Below the pieces are notes generated by a model, which saw only the letters and a program-made list of their open reading frames with translations, did no database searches and was not told the DNA's origin. From contig OY365806.1 in assembly GCA_959347315.1 (NCBI GenBank), positions 53,745,862 through 53,809,861 of the forward strand: DNA of 64,000 bases, in the 5' to 3' direction. The stretch comes from Bimastos eiseni. Taxonomy: Eukaryota; Annelida; Clitellata; Crassiclitellata; Lumbricidae. This document shows, in pieces, positions 1 through 10,615 of the stretch; positions within the stretch are counted from its first letter, which is position 1; every line of letters begins with the position of its first letter. The position numbers and the translations under genes were made by a program.

Positions 1-452
1 ATGTGGATCAAGACTAACAATTCAAATTATCTTGACCCCCACTTTTTGACCCAGGTCTGAGCGCCTGATCACAGGTCCTAATAGAAGACACATCGCAAGC
101 ACTGCACACGTGCTCATTGACCATACGGGCAACTCACGACTCACGACAAACACCTAGCGAACGAATCGTTCAGCTGAACCACTGGGCTGCTGTACAAAAT
201 TTAATAAGTGTGCAATAACTCAACTAAAAGTCAATATTTTGTAAATCGCCTTCAGAACTTGCAAGAGGCGTTAAGGTGGAAACGCAGAATAACGGAATGT
301 ATAAGTTTTTGCTAAATTTTTATGTGAAAAGTATTGAAAGGCCATTAAGAGACCGAAACTTAACCAATCACAAGTCACAGTAACATGCGAGGAGGAGGAG
401 GACGGGAAGGGGCGACGGATGGAAGGAAGGGGAGGACGATGCATTGTGTTTC
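1..452. other. Left edge, no gene seen
   Basis: I see no coding frame or mobile-element end here. It lies just downstream of the orphan reverse-strand frame and may hold its 3' untranslated region. A reverse-strand ATTAAA at 200-205 is a possible variant polyadenylation signal, but such hexamers are common by chance. Confidence 0.3.
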
Positions 453-2387
453 TTATGCGGCCAGAGGTCGAATGCACTGGAAGATACCCCTCCACTGTCT
501 CGATAGGATCTGGTCGTAGCTGCGCTGGAGGTTGACCACTTGACTGGCCAGCATCAGACGCAGTTCATGCAGAATGTTGACCAGCAGTTCCTTCTTTCTG
601 TCCGACCCATAAACCCTGCGTAGACGAGTCAGTTGGAGCTGCTGCATCCGGCGTTCTTCGTGGTATCGACGTAAGACATCGGCGATGGAGCATCTCTGAC
701 CTTGTAACGTCGACACCTTCGCCTGGAGACTGACTAAAACATCGTCGATCGACCTCCGATCCTCCCTGCGACGACCATACCTTCTTCCATCGCCGCTCTT
801 TGTCACTTCGCCTGAACCTTTGTGACTGCTGCTGCTGGCGCCTACAGATCCTGTCATTCGATACTCTCTTCCGACGTCTAAGCAAGAAGGAACCGGTGCA
901 TGCGCCGTAGACCCTGTTTCACGACCCTTCGGGCCAAGAATTGGCCCAGCTGTCGATTCTAGGTCGTTTCCTAACCAATAGTCGAAGTTGCAATTGCTGT
1001 CTTTGTTTATACTGGATAGAAACTGCGCTGTGGAGGCCTCAGGAACCTGACAATCCATGGAAGGGATGACACATGCTCCACAGGCCAGCAGAGGCAAAGG
1101 CGCAGGCATTTTAGACCCAACCGCTTCATTCGTGTTTCTTGTCTGGCGGAAAGATTTCCTCGAAAACATTCCCTTCTCTTCCTCCTTCTTCATCTTCTTC
1201 CCCTCCTCTTCCGCCTCCTCCTCTTCCTCCTCCTCTTCTCTCTCTTCCGTCTCTGTCCTCTGTCTCCATATCTCCTGTCTGCGATGTTTTGTCTCACACA
1301 AACGGTATTTCCATCTGACTGGTTTATGGCATCCATAGTTGCAGAGCCACGTGACTCGTCCTGGTCCACTGGATTGCGCCTGACACCAAATGAGAGCAGC
1401 AGACGATGAAGTTGTTAGCTTACTTGCTGCTGGCTCTTTGACAGCTATTGGTTCAGGCGATACCAGTGAACCAACACTTGATGACGACCATCTTCCGTTC
1501 TTAGAAATGTCATAGAAGCCGGCTTCCATTTTGCACTTGCTTCTACCGACGTCAATATCCATTCGTATTCCGTTATCGTGTTCTGATCGACTGATAATAT
1601 TGCTGGTAGAACTAGTCATCGAGAGATCCAAGTCATCAGAATGGCAGCTGAGATCTGGAGAAGGAATCGAAGAAGAGGAGAGGACAAGAATAGAGTTGAC
1701 AGGCGATGACGCGGACGATGACATTCCTTTTGAACCAGCGGTGACTTCTTCTACTTCACCAGGAGACGATAAATCGATCGTCCAGCAGCCCCACTTCAAG
1801 CCTTGCCCTTCCGCCATCCACTCAGCGCTGTCGCTGAAGCTGCTTCTGCGCAGATCATCGTCAGTCGTCGTGAGATCTCGACGAATTGACTCTGATCTAC
1901 TTTCAACCTCGTCCTCGTATCCTTCGAGAAGATATCCTGCTCGCATGACTTGCTCATTCTCATTTGGACGACTGTGCATGTAGTCAAGCGATGCCTGCGA
2001 CTGAAGTGGTCGGCTGCTGCAGTCGCTGTTTCCTTTTGTACAGCCAATGTTTCTTTTGATGCAGCCGATGTCGTCCCCGTCGTCGTTTCTGTTGTCGTTT
2101 CCTGTCGATTCCAGATTCCAGATGAACTCTGTTGGACTAATAAACGATGTGAAGCCGTTGCTACGCTGCAGGGCCACAGCCGGGGTGAGTCTGTTGCAGA
2201 GGAGGGGATAGGTTTCACAGTTCAACGCTGTTTTCTCAATCGTGTCCGCCGACAGTTCGTCTCCACTCAGAGATTCGGGTTTCGATTCCCTACCGCTCGT
2301 GTCGTTATCATGGCGAGGTCGCATCGTCAAATCATTACGCTGTAGATTAACAGTGAAACAACATTCATCATAAACAGTTAAAACCAT
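453..2387 (-). CDS. Uncharacterised 644-residue protein, apparently single exon
   Basis: I do not recognise this protein. The frame is open for about 1.9 kb, far beyond chance, and is less AT-rich than its surroundings. The upstream frame ends at a TAA just before 2399 and the first ATG is at 2387. A second ATG about 21 codons later has A at -3 and may be the real start. The first half is Ser-, Asp- and Glu-rich and looks disordered. Near residues 346-372 is a Cys/His cluster beginning CNYGCHKP, a possible small metal site. An acidic then Lys-rich tract follows (about residues 380-415). The last 95 residues look helical and basic, with motifs SIADVLRRYHEERR and ELLVNILHELRLMLASQ that suggest an amphipathic or coiled-coil segment. 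No signal peptide or membrane segment is visible. It could instead be a long 3' exon of a larger gene. Forward-strand frames over it are shadows. Confidence 0.65.
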   Translation of the reverse strand: MVLTVYDECCFTVNLQRNDLTMRPRHDNDTSGRESKPESLSGDELSADTIEKTALNCETYPLLCNRLTPAVALQRSNGFTSFISPTEFIWNLESTGNDNRNDDGDDIGCIKRNIGCTKGNSDCSSRPLQSQASLDYMHSRPNENEQVMRAGYLLEGYEDEVESRSESIRRDLTTTDDDLRRSSFSDSAEWMAEGQGLKWGCWTIDLSSPGEVEEVTAGSKGMSSSASSPVNSILVLSSSSIPSPDLSCHSDDLDLSMTSSTSNIISRSEHDNGIRMDIDVGRSKCKMEAGFYDISKNGRWSSSSVGSLVSPEPIAVKEPAASKLTTSSSAALIWCQAQSSGPGRVTWLCNYGCHKPVRWKYRLCETKHRRQEIWRQRTETEEREEEEEEEEAEEEGKKMKKEEEKGMFSRKSFRQTRNTNEAVGSKMPAPLPLLACGACVIPSMDCQVPEASTAQFLSSINKDSNCNFDYWLGNDLESTAGPILGPKGRETGSTAHAPVPSCLDVGREYRMTGSVGASSSSHKGSGEVTKSGDGRRYGRRREDRRSIDDVLVSLQAKVSTLQGQRCSIADVLRRYHEERRMQQLQLTRLRRVYGSDRKKELLVNILHELRLMLASQVVNLQRSYDQILSRQWRGIFQCIRPLAA

Positions 2388-2670
2388 TCTCAAGTGCAAC
2401 TTTTAAACTTTATTCTGCGGCTATTATCGTGTTGTCACCTCGTGACATTATTGCAATCAGGGTTCCCATTTTTCTATAATATCATAGCAGGCGGTTGATT
2501 GAGTAGGCGATCGGTATGCGATCGACAAGATGCGCATTTGTGTGTAGGCCTACAGAGTAATTTGTGCTTCGATTTGGGAGGCCCATAGCTGTAATGCTCA
2601 TAGAAGGTCCCTTATAACCTTAAGGTTACATGTTGCTTCACAGAAAGCTGTTTAAGGTTTTGGTGTGCTT

Positions 2671-3580
2671 CCTCGCTGCCTGGGTTCCTATCCCTTGATC
2701 CTTCGCTGCCTGGGTTCCTATCTCTTGATCTTCGCTGCCTGGATTCCTATCTCTTGATCCTTCGCTGTCTGGGTTCCTATCCTTTGATCCTTCGCTTCCT
2801 GGGTTCCTATCTCTTGATCCTTCGCTGCCTGGGTTCCTATCTCTTGATCCTTCGCTGCCTGGGTTCCTATCCTTTGATCCTTCGCTGCCTGGATTCCTAT
2901 CTCTTGATCCTTCGCTGCCTGGGTTCCTATCCCTTGATCCTTCGCTGCCTGGATTCCTATCTCTTGATCCTTCGCTGTCTGGGTTCCTATCCCTTGATCC
3001 TTCGCTGCCTGGGTTCCTATCTCTTGATCCTTCGCTGCCTGGGTTCCTATCTCTTGATCCTTCGCTGCCTGGATTCCTATCCTTTGATCCTTCGCTGCCT
3101 GGATTCCTATCTCTTGATCCTTCGCTGCCTGGGTTCCTATCCCTTGATCCTTCGCTGCCTGTGTTCCTATCCCTTGATCCTTCGCTGCCTGTGTTCCTAT
3201 CCTTTGATCCTTCGCTGCCTGGATTCCAATCTCTTGATCCTTCGCTGCCTGGGTTCCTATCTCTTGATCCTCGTTGCCTTGATTACTATCCAGTGATCCA
3301 TCGCTGCCTGAATTCCTATCCTTTGATCCCTCGCTGCCTGGATTCCTCTCCTTTGATCCCTCGCTGCCTGGATTCCTATCCTTTGATCCCTCGCTGCCTG
3401 GATTCCTATCCTTTGATCCCTCGCTGCCTGGATTCCTATCCTTTGATCCCTCGCTGCCTGGATTCCTATCCTTTGATCCTTCACTGCCTGGATTTCTATC
3501 CTTTGATCCCTCACTGCCTGGATTCCTATCTCTTGATCCCTCGCTGTCTGGATTCCTATCCCTTGATCCCTCGCTGCCTA
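2671..3580. repeat. 30-bp minisatellite, about 30 copies
   Basis: Near-perfect tandem units of 30 bp (core TCGCTGCCTGGRTTCCTATC). The left two thirds mostly use a CCTTCGCTG junction and the right third CCCTCGCTG, so the array grew from at least two variants. Because 30 is divisible by 3, long spurious open frames run through it on both strands, broken only where units are 29 bp (near 2730 and 3270). Confidence 0.95.
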
Positions 3581-4102
3581 TCCAGTCAGTCGGGTTATTA
3601 AAAAAATTGACAACTACGATACAACAGATCGTAAACCCGGAAGTGATCGTCCAAAGTCTGCTCGGACACGACAAACATTTAGCGGATGAGTGAGCTGATC
3701 GGCAGTCAAGAAGATGATTGATCTTCGTGCACAGTCACAAAAGTCCGGAAAATTGAACGAGAAACGGGCATAGGCTACCCCGGTCGTAGGTGCAACGTTT
3801 TGTAATGCAGGATTTACAACTTAATGTTCAAGCATACGTGTGATCGGGCAGATGCTAGTAGTAGATATTGTGGTTTTCCGAAAGGAGGGGGTGGGCGATC
3901 CGTCTACTGGACGTACAAAGAGAAATACGTACACAGACAAGAGGCATAGGCACACGGACAGGCAGACCGACAGACATACGCACGCGGACAAGCACATGTG
4001 ACAGTCAGACACCTATACATCTAGACATACGCACACACGCAAAGACATATACGCACACATACAAATATTATTTCATATCCAGTCGAACGTTCCCGTGTTT
4101 AA
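3581..4102. other. Intergenic, simple-sequence tract
   Basis: No gene seen. A degenerate stretch of GACAGACATACGCACA-type repeats covers about 3930-4070, giving Cys/Leu/Ser- or Arg/Thr-rich frames that are not credible proteins. Confidence 0.5.
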
Positions 4103-4404
4103 TCAAATTGAAATGATCGCCCTCGCAGAGGTCCGAAGGATCGAAGGCGTAGAGAGCGTATCCGCCAGAAAAGTCTTCTCTGCTAATTTCGTTTCCTTCC
4201 TCTCGTATCCACTTTCCGGTCCCCTGAATAGCGTGGCGTGAGTGTTAATAAACTGATTATTGGCAAAGTTGACTTCGAGAGGTTTAACGGATTGTTCATG
4301 ACCGTCCATGTATACTTCAACTGAGTCAGATTCATGCGCTTAAAGTTGAATGGATTCTTCTTGTAGTTTCCGTTAGACATTCGCTCTCTTAGTCTCATTA
4401 ACAT
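4103..4404 (-). pseudogene. Fragment resembling Maverick/Polinton-associated F54H12.2-like protein
   Basis: Two overlapping reverse-strand frames (4183-4404 and 4103-4309) read as one short, frameshifted piece of a larger protein. By eye the wording resembles the F54H12.2-like proteins found in many invertebrate genomes and linked to Maverick/Polinton elements. The piece is only about 100 residues, has a frameshift and lacks both ends, so it is dead. No polymerase, integrase or protease frame is nearby. The assignment is from memory of the family and needs a profile search. Confidence 0.35.
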
Positions 4405-4895
4405 TTGTGTCCACGCTTGTGCACGCTCTGGTCTGCTCTAGGGTTGACTTTGGCCACATCGCCTTCATTGGACTCTCCTCTCATAATATCCCTAATTAAG
4501 CTCCAGTCCATTCTCAATGCGGTTGCCCAACTAATTGGTGGAATTCCAAAATCTGGTCACATCTCTTTCTTTATTCCTAAATTCCTTCACTGGCTCCCAG
4601 CACCACAATGCATTCGTTTCAAGACACTTGACCCTTGCGTAACTGTCTCATTGGCCTTGGGTCGCCTCCGCCTACCTTCTTGATCTCTGCACTAAGGTAT
4701 CATCTATCGCGCACCGGATTTCCCTTCGTTCCTCTGCCCGCGGTCTGCTGGTGGTTCCCACATGCGCTCAGCCACGACCCAATCCAGGAGCTTCGCCTAC
4801 GTGGGTCCCACTAGTTGGAACAGCCTCCCCTTGCTCTTCGGAAGGAGCTGCTCTCTCTCTCTTTCCCCTGCCGCATTTCCTTTTCTGTGATTAGC
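4405..4895 (+). mobile_element. CR1-like LINE, 3' reverse-transcriptase end
   Basis: Frames carry the C-terminal part of a CR1/L2-type reverse transcriptase: QLIGGIPKSGHIS, then HWLPAPQCIRFK, then RSSARGLLVVP, the usual order downstream of the RT palm. Several frameshifts separate them. Bases 4712-4890 closely match the copy at 63438-63650. 5' truncated. Confidence 0.8.
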
Positions 4896-4917
4896 TTTGT
4901 TTGTTATTTCAAGCAGT

Positions 4918-5742
4918 ATTGGACACGAGACCAAAATCTCAAGACCAAGACCGAGACCAACACCGAGAGGTTCGAGACCAAGACGAAGTGGTCCTAGACC
5001 AAGACCGAGACCGATGGTCCGAGACCAAGACCAAGACCGATACTCTTTTTTAGAAACAATTCAATTTACTAAGACGGTATAACGGTATAACACGCTTAAA
5101 ACGTTAATTATATTGTTGACGAATACGAATCTTAATAATGGTCCAGAGAACAGTTTTGCCGTCTTCTCTGAGCTTTGTGGGTTCAGCCTTTGACTTCGGC
5201 CTGGGAATATCCCACTCTAAATTACTTACAGTATACGATAGGTAAATACCTTAAGACATCTGAACAAGTAGATTAACGCTCCGTTTGAACGGTGTACTTG
5301 TACCACGGAACTCGAATTTGTAGGTTAACAGTGCCTACACGTGGCCGACCACATAATTATTAGAATGTTCCAAAACCTTGAAATTTGTGAAAGCAAATTT
5401 TGAAATGGCTGGCTCCGTTGCAAATGCATTTTTTCCCTGACCACAGTAAGTGTAAATAAATATCTCTTAGTTTGGTCAGCACGCCATAAATCGATAACAA
5501 TCGCGTAGGGCCTAAACATCCGGTGTCTCTAATAATCGAAAATAGCCGACAAATATCAACAAAATTGCTCTGATACGGCAAATGACCAAAAACGCTAATC
5601 TAGGACGAAGACCAATCCCAAAACCGTTCCTTTAAGACCAAGACCGACGCATTCGAGACTAAGACCGAGACCAAGACCGATTGTCCGAGACCAAGACCGC
5701 AGTTTTCCGGTCTCGAGACCATGACCGCAGTCTCAACACCAC
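4918..5742 (+). repeat. Left arm of fold-back repeat with GACCAAGACCGAG arrays
   Basis: Begins near TATTGGACACGAGACC, runs through an array of GACCAAGACCGA units (4930-5045), then unique sequence to about 5430. The 4918-5430 part recurs inverted at 6352-7545, and its outer end recurs at 16487-16706. A second array of the same unit lies at 5588-5740. No coding content. I could not find a target duplication, so the class is unknown. Confidence 0.75.
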
Positions 5743-5779
5743 AAATGTGAAGGATTTGTAGAGCGCCCCTTCAAGACAT

Positions 5780-6205
5780 CTACTCAGCGCTCCCGGTCCA
5801 ACCCCGGCAAAACAAGATAGTCTTAAGAATAGTATAAAACATGGTTGATTGTCCCATGGGCACAAGGGGGAGGGTCACAGGGAGCCCATTCCCGGTTGCA
5901 GGGCCAGCAACCGAGAAGGCTCGGCGCTGCCACATGGAAGTCCGAGAGCGAGGGACAAGAAGCTCGACCTGTAAGGAAGAACGTAGTCCTCGGCGTTGGA
6001 CACGTAGTGTGGAACAGCTTAGTTCCCGCAGGTATCTGGGAGCTGATCCCTGGATACAGCGCCATACCAATGATGAGACCAAGTATGAGATCCGATGAGA
6101 GCAGGGGAGCCAATGAAGGACGTCCCACATATATTCTGAAACATAGCCCAACCTAGTGGGATGTTCGGCAGAGCAAATGGATGCGCCGTATGAAGATGGG
6201 TTCAT
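5780..6205 (-). mobile_element. CR1-like LINE fragment, RT C-terminus
   Basis: The reverse frame reads DVLHWLPCSHRISYLV, then SSLVWRCIQGSAPRYL, then RRAFSVAGPATGNGLP, the standard C-terminal blocks of CR1/L2 reverse transcriptases. It sits in the loop between the two arms of the GACC fold-back repeat. 5' truncated. Confidence 0.85.
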
Positions 6206-6249
6206 GGTCTAGAGTAGGCCTGACAGCAGCAAACCTCGTCTGAGAACAA

Positions 6250-6346
6250 TATAGGCCTGACAGAAGATGAGAAAAGGAAATCTGAGTGTTGCGTCGTAAG
6301 CGCCTCTGATCTGAGTGGCGCTATATAAGTGCTCCATTACATTATG
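6250..6346 (+). mobile_element. CR1-like LINE 3' tail
   Basis: Ends GCGCTATATAAGTGCTCC followed by ATTACATTAT. The same tail ends the fragment at 63438-63725, with variants near 20346. Short terminal microsatellites are typical of CR1-group LINEs. Confidence 0.7.
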
Positions 6347-6351
6347 GGCAG

Positions 6352-7545
6352 AAACAAAAAGGCATTTGCAACGGAGCCAGCCATTTCAAAATTTGCCTTC
6401 ACGAATTTCAATGTTTTGGAACAATCTAATGATTATATGGTCGGCCACGTGTAGAGATTGTTAACCTACAATTCCGAGCTAGATTCGTGGTACAAGTACA
6501 CCATTCAAACGTTAATCTAATTGTTCAGATGTCTTAAAGTATTTACTTATCGTATACTGTAAGTCAGCGGTTCTCAAACGTTTTCAGTCCGGGGTCCCTT
6601 TTTCAAGCGATATGATATTCGCGGACCTCTGATGCGGCCTGATTTATCAACCCAAATTATAATAGCATAGCCTCATGCATAAAGTGTAAACTTTTTTTAT
6701 TTGAAGTCGATTCTATAAAATAAATGACTCTTTGTAGTCATATTATAAAAACACCAACTATTGGCAGTTAATGATACAGTGTCACACGACCGTCACAGGA
6801 CTAAATCAAGCCTGCTTAGAAAAGCAAAAAATGCAAAACATAACTACAACTACAATGTTTAATACCTAATACTCATACTGCATAACCACAATACAACATC
6901 ATTCATTTAACAATAAAGAGTAAGACCATTAAGTTTACTGCTACCTACCAGTGCGAAACGTTTTAATTATTTAACACGTTCAAATGCATTACAAATACAG
7001 CTACACTAGAGTCTAATATACTCACTGAAACTAATGAGATGGGTGGGCTTGCTTTTTTCGGCAGAGAAGGTCTATCCTTGGTGAGATTTTTGATAGACAC
7101 ACTCGAATGTCGTCTTCCACCTGAAGACGTGTTCTAAACTTAGATTTCATCACAGTTAATGCTGAGAACGATGCTTCGCATTATCCGATCGGATAAACAG
7201 GCGTTTTGCATAGAAGCTATTAATTGTAAGCAGTTTTCATCCTTACTGCGGACTCCCTACGGTCGTCTCGCGGATCCTTGGCGGACCACAGTTTGAGAAC
7301 CGCTGCTGTAAGCAATTTATTGTGCAAAAGTTCAGAGTGGTCGGTAATACTGTTTTCTGGACCAATATTAAGATTAGTATTCTTTAGTAATAAAATTAAT
7401 ATTTTAAGCATGTTATTTCGTTTTAGCGTCTTAATAAATTGTTTTTTTTATCGGCCTTGGTCTCGGACCATCGGTCTCGGTCTTGGTCCACTCGGTCTCG
7501 GTCCTCTCGGTCTTGAGTTTTTGGACTCGGGCCCAATACTGGTGG
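6352..7545 (-). repeat. Right arm of fold-back repeat, split by a MITE
   Basis: Reverse complement of 4918-5430: the block with GGTCGGCCACGTGTAG, the block ending CGTATACTGTAAG, and a terminal array of CGGTCTCGGTCTTGGTC (7455-7545). It is interrupted at 6565-7305 by a hAT-type MITE. The left arm preserves the empty site. Confidence 0.8.
6565..7305. mobile_element. hAT-type MITE, 741 bp, TSD CTGTAAG(T/C)
   Basis: Starts CAGCGGTTCTCAAAC and ends GTTTGAGAACCGCTG, perfect inverted ends, flanked by CTGTAAGT (6557-6564) and CTGTAAGC (7306-7313). The uninterrupted paralogue near 5225 carries a single CTGTAAGT. The ends match the CAGNGNTTCTCAAAC type of Charlie/Buster hATs and resemble the larger element at 11785. 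The duplication fits NNNTANNN, the Buster preference. No transposase inside. Confidence 0.93.
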
Positions 7546-7654
7546 TATCATAGTATCAGTTGGTGTCTTAAAAGTGGAAAACTAATGTTGTGTTCGTTGA
7601 ACCAGGCGCCAAAGTAAACATAATACTATTATATGTTGAATACTATAGTGTGAA

Positions 7655-9215
7655 CATGTTCTCAGACGAGGTTTGTTGCCTGACATTTATAATATGGTCG
7701 CCATAACTGGACATTACAGCAGGAATGAGCTCCATCCCACACAGCCAGAAATACCAATGATGGGCACTTTTAACTACTGCAGTTATTAACTAGTAGTTAT
7801 AACTACTACAGAAGTAGTTGCCTAGTACTTATAGCTAGTTTTTAAGAAGTAGTTAAAGAAATAGTTTTAACTACTTTTATCAAGTAGTTTTCAGTTAACT
7901 ATAATATTTAACATTAACTACATTTTTTCTATTTACTAATTCCGTCTTACAGGAATTTCTGTTACTTCACAACAAACAAGGACATTGTCCATTATAGTCT
8001 CATGAGTAAATTTGCTATGTAATTGTTTCATTCAAATTTGCCCATACTATTGTGAGGAAGTGGGTTCCTCCACAGAACAATAGAGAAAGCCTAAGGCATT
8101 ATGCCTGTTTAGTGGCATACCTGGAGATTGTTGAGCGATAAGAACTGGAGTAAAGCGGTGGTCGTAGAGGTTTGGGGTTTATGAGCCAGGGTTAAAGAAT
8201 GAGGAAAGCAGCAAGTACGCGGCTGGATGACCACCAGTCATTGTGGGCAGCTGGGTTACAAGTGGGTCTGTAAGAGAGGTGACTGTCGAGTCAAGAATGA
8301 CAGGAGTGAGAGACAGACAGACAGATAGACAAACAGACAGAGAAAGAGACAAAGGTAAGAGACTGGGCACTGGCTGGATAGACCAGGCCGAGGAATTCAA
8401 GAAGCAGTCGATGCAGACAGCAAAAGGTGAGATATACAGTGATATTTTATAGAGCATAGGGAACCATTTGCCAGGCATGGTTATTTGGTGCCCCACAGGA
8501 TCATTCTAGGCTTTGTAGGCTAGACATTTTTGTAGTTGTAACAAGTTAGCATATATGTTACTGCTAAAACTGTTCTCTAATAAGGGCGCTTTGTAGCATG
8601 TGCTAGTAGTTCTAGTCCTTGTTAGTTTACAATTAGATATGTCTTTGTGTTTCTGATCATTTTTATTATTTATGTTGAACATCACCAATTAATACTGACA
8701 ATAAATTTGCATACTGCTTGGTGACTATCAATGCACCATGACATAACATTAGCAAAGTAGTTATAAAAGTAGTTTACTACTTATGTGGTAGTTACAGATG
8801 TAGTTATAACTACTTGTCATCTAAAGTAGTTAAATAGTAGTAATAACTACACATTTTTAAAGTAGTTAGGAAGTAGTTTTAACTGCTAGTCAAGTAGCTG
8901 GTGCCCATCACTGAGAAATACGATAAACTTTCTTCATCAGAAGCTAGAATGTTAATTACCTTTATCGAGCCAAACATGTGGTCACTGCACAGTCCTGATT
9001 TAAACCCAGTCGATTAGGCCTATGGCATATGGGATGCATTGCAAAAAAGTCTACCGTCAGCGAAAATGTACCACAGTTGAGCAACTGAAGTCGGCAATAA
9101 TCAAGGAATGAAGAAATGTGGAGCAGCGCTCTATTGACAGAAGCATAAACGAGCGGCGCCAACGCTTACTAAAATGTCGTTGAGAAGCAGGAGGCACATT
9201 GAACATGTGTTCTGA
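7655..9215 (+). pseudogene. Tc1/mariner-like transposase C-terminus, interrupted
   Basis: Before the inserted MITE the frame ends in SHTA, and after it continues as RNTINFL. Further on come the SPDLNP-like block (HSPDLNP), then VEQLKSAIIKE and SINEWRQRLLKC, as in Tc1-like transposases, where the first of these contributes the third acidic region. Many stops and frameshifts; the N-terminal DNA-binding half is missing. Inserted element removed, the fragment is about 400 bp. Confidence 0.7.
7755..8913. mobile_element. hAT-like MITE, 1159 bp, TSD AGAAATAC
   Basis: Starts CAATGATGGGCAC, ends GTGCCCATCACTG, with perfect 8-bp duplications AGAAATAC at 7747-7754 and 8914-8921. Both subterminal regions (7775-7925 and 8755-8900) are built of palindromic AGTAGTTATAACTACT-like repeats. 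The middle carries GACA-rich microsatellite (8310-8350) and no transposase. It sits inside the Tc1-like remnant. Confidence 0.93.
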
Positions 9216-9720
9216 TTGGCGTAAATACTACTTGGCAGAAAACAGTAAATTACAAAACGTTATACTATAATTCAATTATATTAAATAATCATTTGCAACT
9301 TGATTTTCTCACTTTTTTGGGTACTGGATTCGGAAATAAAGGGACCCGAATGATAATATGAAAATAATTAGGAAATAACTATCGAGTTTTAAAATTCCAA
9401 AGCCGTTTTAATCCTGACACATTTATCCACAGATTTTTAATTTATGAACGTCCTGGTTAAAAAGTACGTCATGGTGACCAGATGATGTCTTGAAGTTGCA
9501 AAGCTAATGCCTGGAAGGAATTTGATTATTGATATGCTTCAATTGGCCAATGACGCACCATCACGCACGCGTCTTAAAGCTTGCGTTGAGGTCAAAGGAG
9601 CTAAGAGCTTTGTTCGAACCAAGGTTTATATGGCCGAAAGAGGTTATACATCAAAGCGCAGCGATTGACTTCGCATATTTGAATATTTCTTGAGAAATCA
9701 AATAAATTTCAGCGAGAAAA
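9216..9720. other. No feature recognised
   Basis: AT-rich spacer to the right of the Tc1-like remnant; I see no coding frame or clear repeat end. Confidence 0.3.
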
Positions 9721-9724
9721 AGTA

Positions 9725-9875
9725 TTGGTATCGAGTATCGCTGACAGGCTAAAAATAGGTATCGCGATACACATGCGATACCAGCAAAATAAAACTATCG
9801 CGATACTCGCTGCGATACTGACAAAAGTTTCGCAATACCAAAGTATCGCGATACTTTATCGCGATATTAACAGCC
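9725..9875. repeat. TATCGCGATAC palindromic repeat cluster
   Basis: At least six copies of TATCGCGATAC or a near variant, ending GATATTAACAGCCCTG at about 9873. A related end, TATTGTTAACAGCCCTG, occurs near 58070. The CAGCCCTG end suggests one end of a hAT-like element, but I could not find the opposite end or a target duplication. Confidence 0.6.
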
Positions 9876-10119
9876 CTGGTCAAGGCGGACACGTTGAACA
9901 CACCTTGTAATCTAATATTATTCAAGTTAAAGAAAAATGTTTAACTAAATTTATACGGTCTATCAATAACATTATTAAACAGTTGAAAATTTGGTCAATG
10001 AAGTTTAGGCCGGTCTTGATACTTAAGCTATATGTTAATGCAAATGACGTCGACATGACGTCACTATTGGATGACAGGAACCATCATATTTTATGCAGTA
10101 TTAGATTCCTGAAATTGAT
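9876..10119. other. Unassigned spacer
   Basis: No feature recognised. Confidence 0.3.
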
Positions 10120-10305
10120 ATCTTCCAACATCTTTCGCTCAGAAGTGCATACCCCTCGACGGCGCAATTGCAGCTGCAGAGCATTTGTGCGCGATGGACT
10201 TGCTCAAGGTCCCTACACAGTGATTGACGCCTCGGACGAGGGTCGAACTCGCTCACTCAACGCACACTGCGTGTCTTGGGCCGACCACTCAAACTGAACA
10301 GCCAC
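10120..10305 (-). mobile_element. tRNA-derived SINE copy
   Basis: Reverse-oriented copy of the SINE seen at 18838 and 20355: CTCAGAAGTGCATACCCCTCGAC, GCGCAATTGCAGCTGCAGAG, then the tRNA-like head with GGGTCGAACTCGC (reverse of an RNA polymerase III B box). Diverged. Confidence 0.8.
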
Positions 10306-10615
10306 ATGACTAAGACGGTTCTGGAAATTTAAAAATCGACGAATATTTGCCACTTATTCTCACATTATTATTAGGGGTGTTACTTTATTTCGGGACACAT
10401 AATAATGCAGAAATTCTAATTTGAAATTAGCATAGGTTCCAATAAATATTCATTAAAATATGTTTAGCATTATTTTATAGCAAAAGGCCCTACCTATAAT
10501 AACGATTAGACTAAAAAAATTGCAGGCCTATGCTTATTATTTAGGTTAAACGACGTCACAAGAATGCATTAGCGGCGTACGTGAGACGATAATAGAGCGT
10601 CTCTTACCCGCTGAG
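10306..10615. other. Unassigned spacer
   Basis: AT-rich DNA with no feature recognised. Confidence 0.3.

Noticed and set aside
1057..1983. Forward-strand frames opposite the orphan gene
   Set aside because: Ser-rich and acidic shadows of the longer reverse frame.
2718..3674. 318-residue reverse frame with GSEGSKDRNP-like repeats
   Set aside because: It is the 30-bp minisatellite read through because 30 is divisible by 3. It has no ATG start and similar frames exist on both strands.
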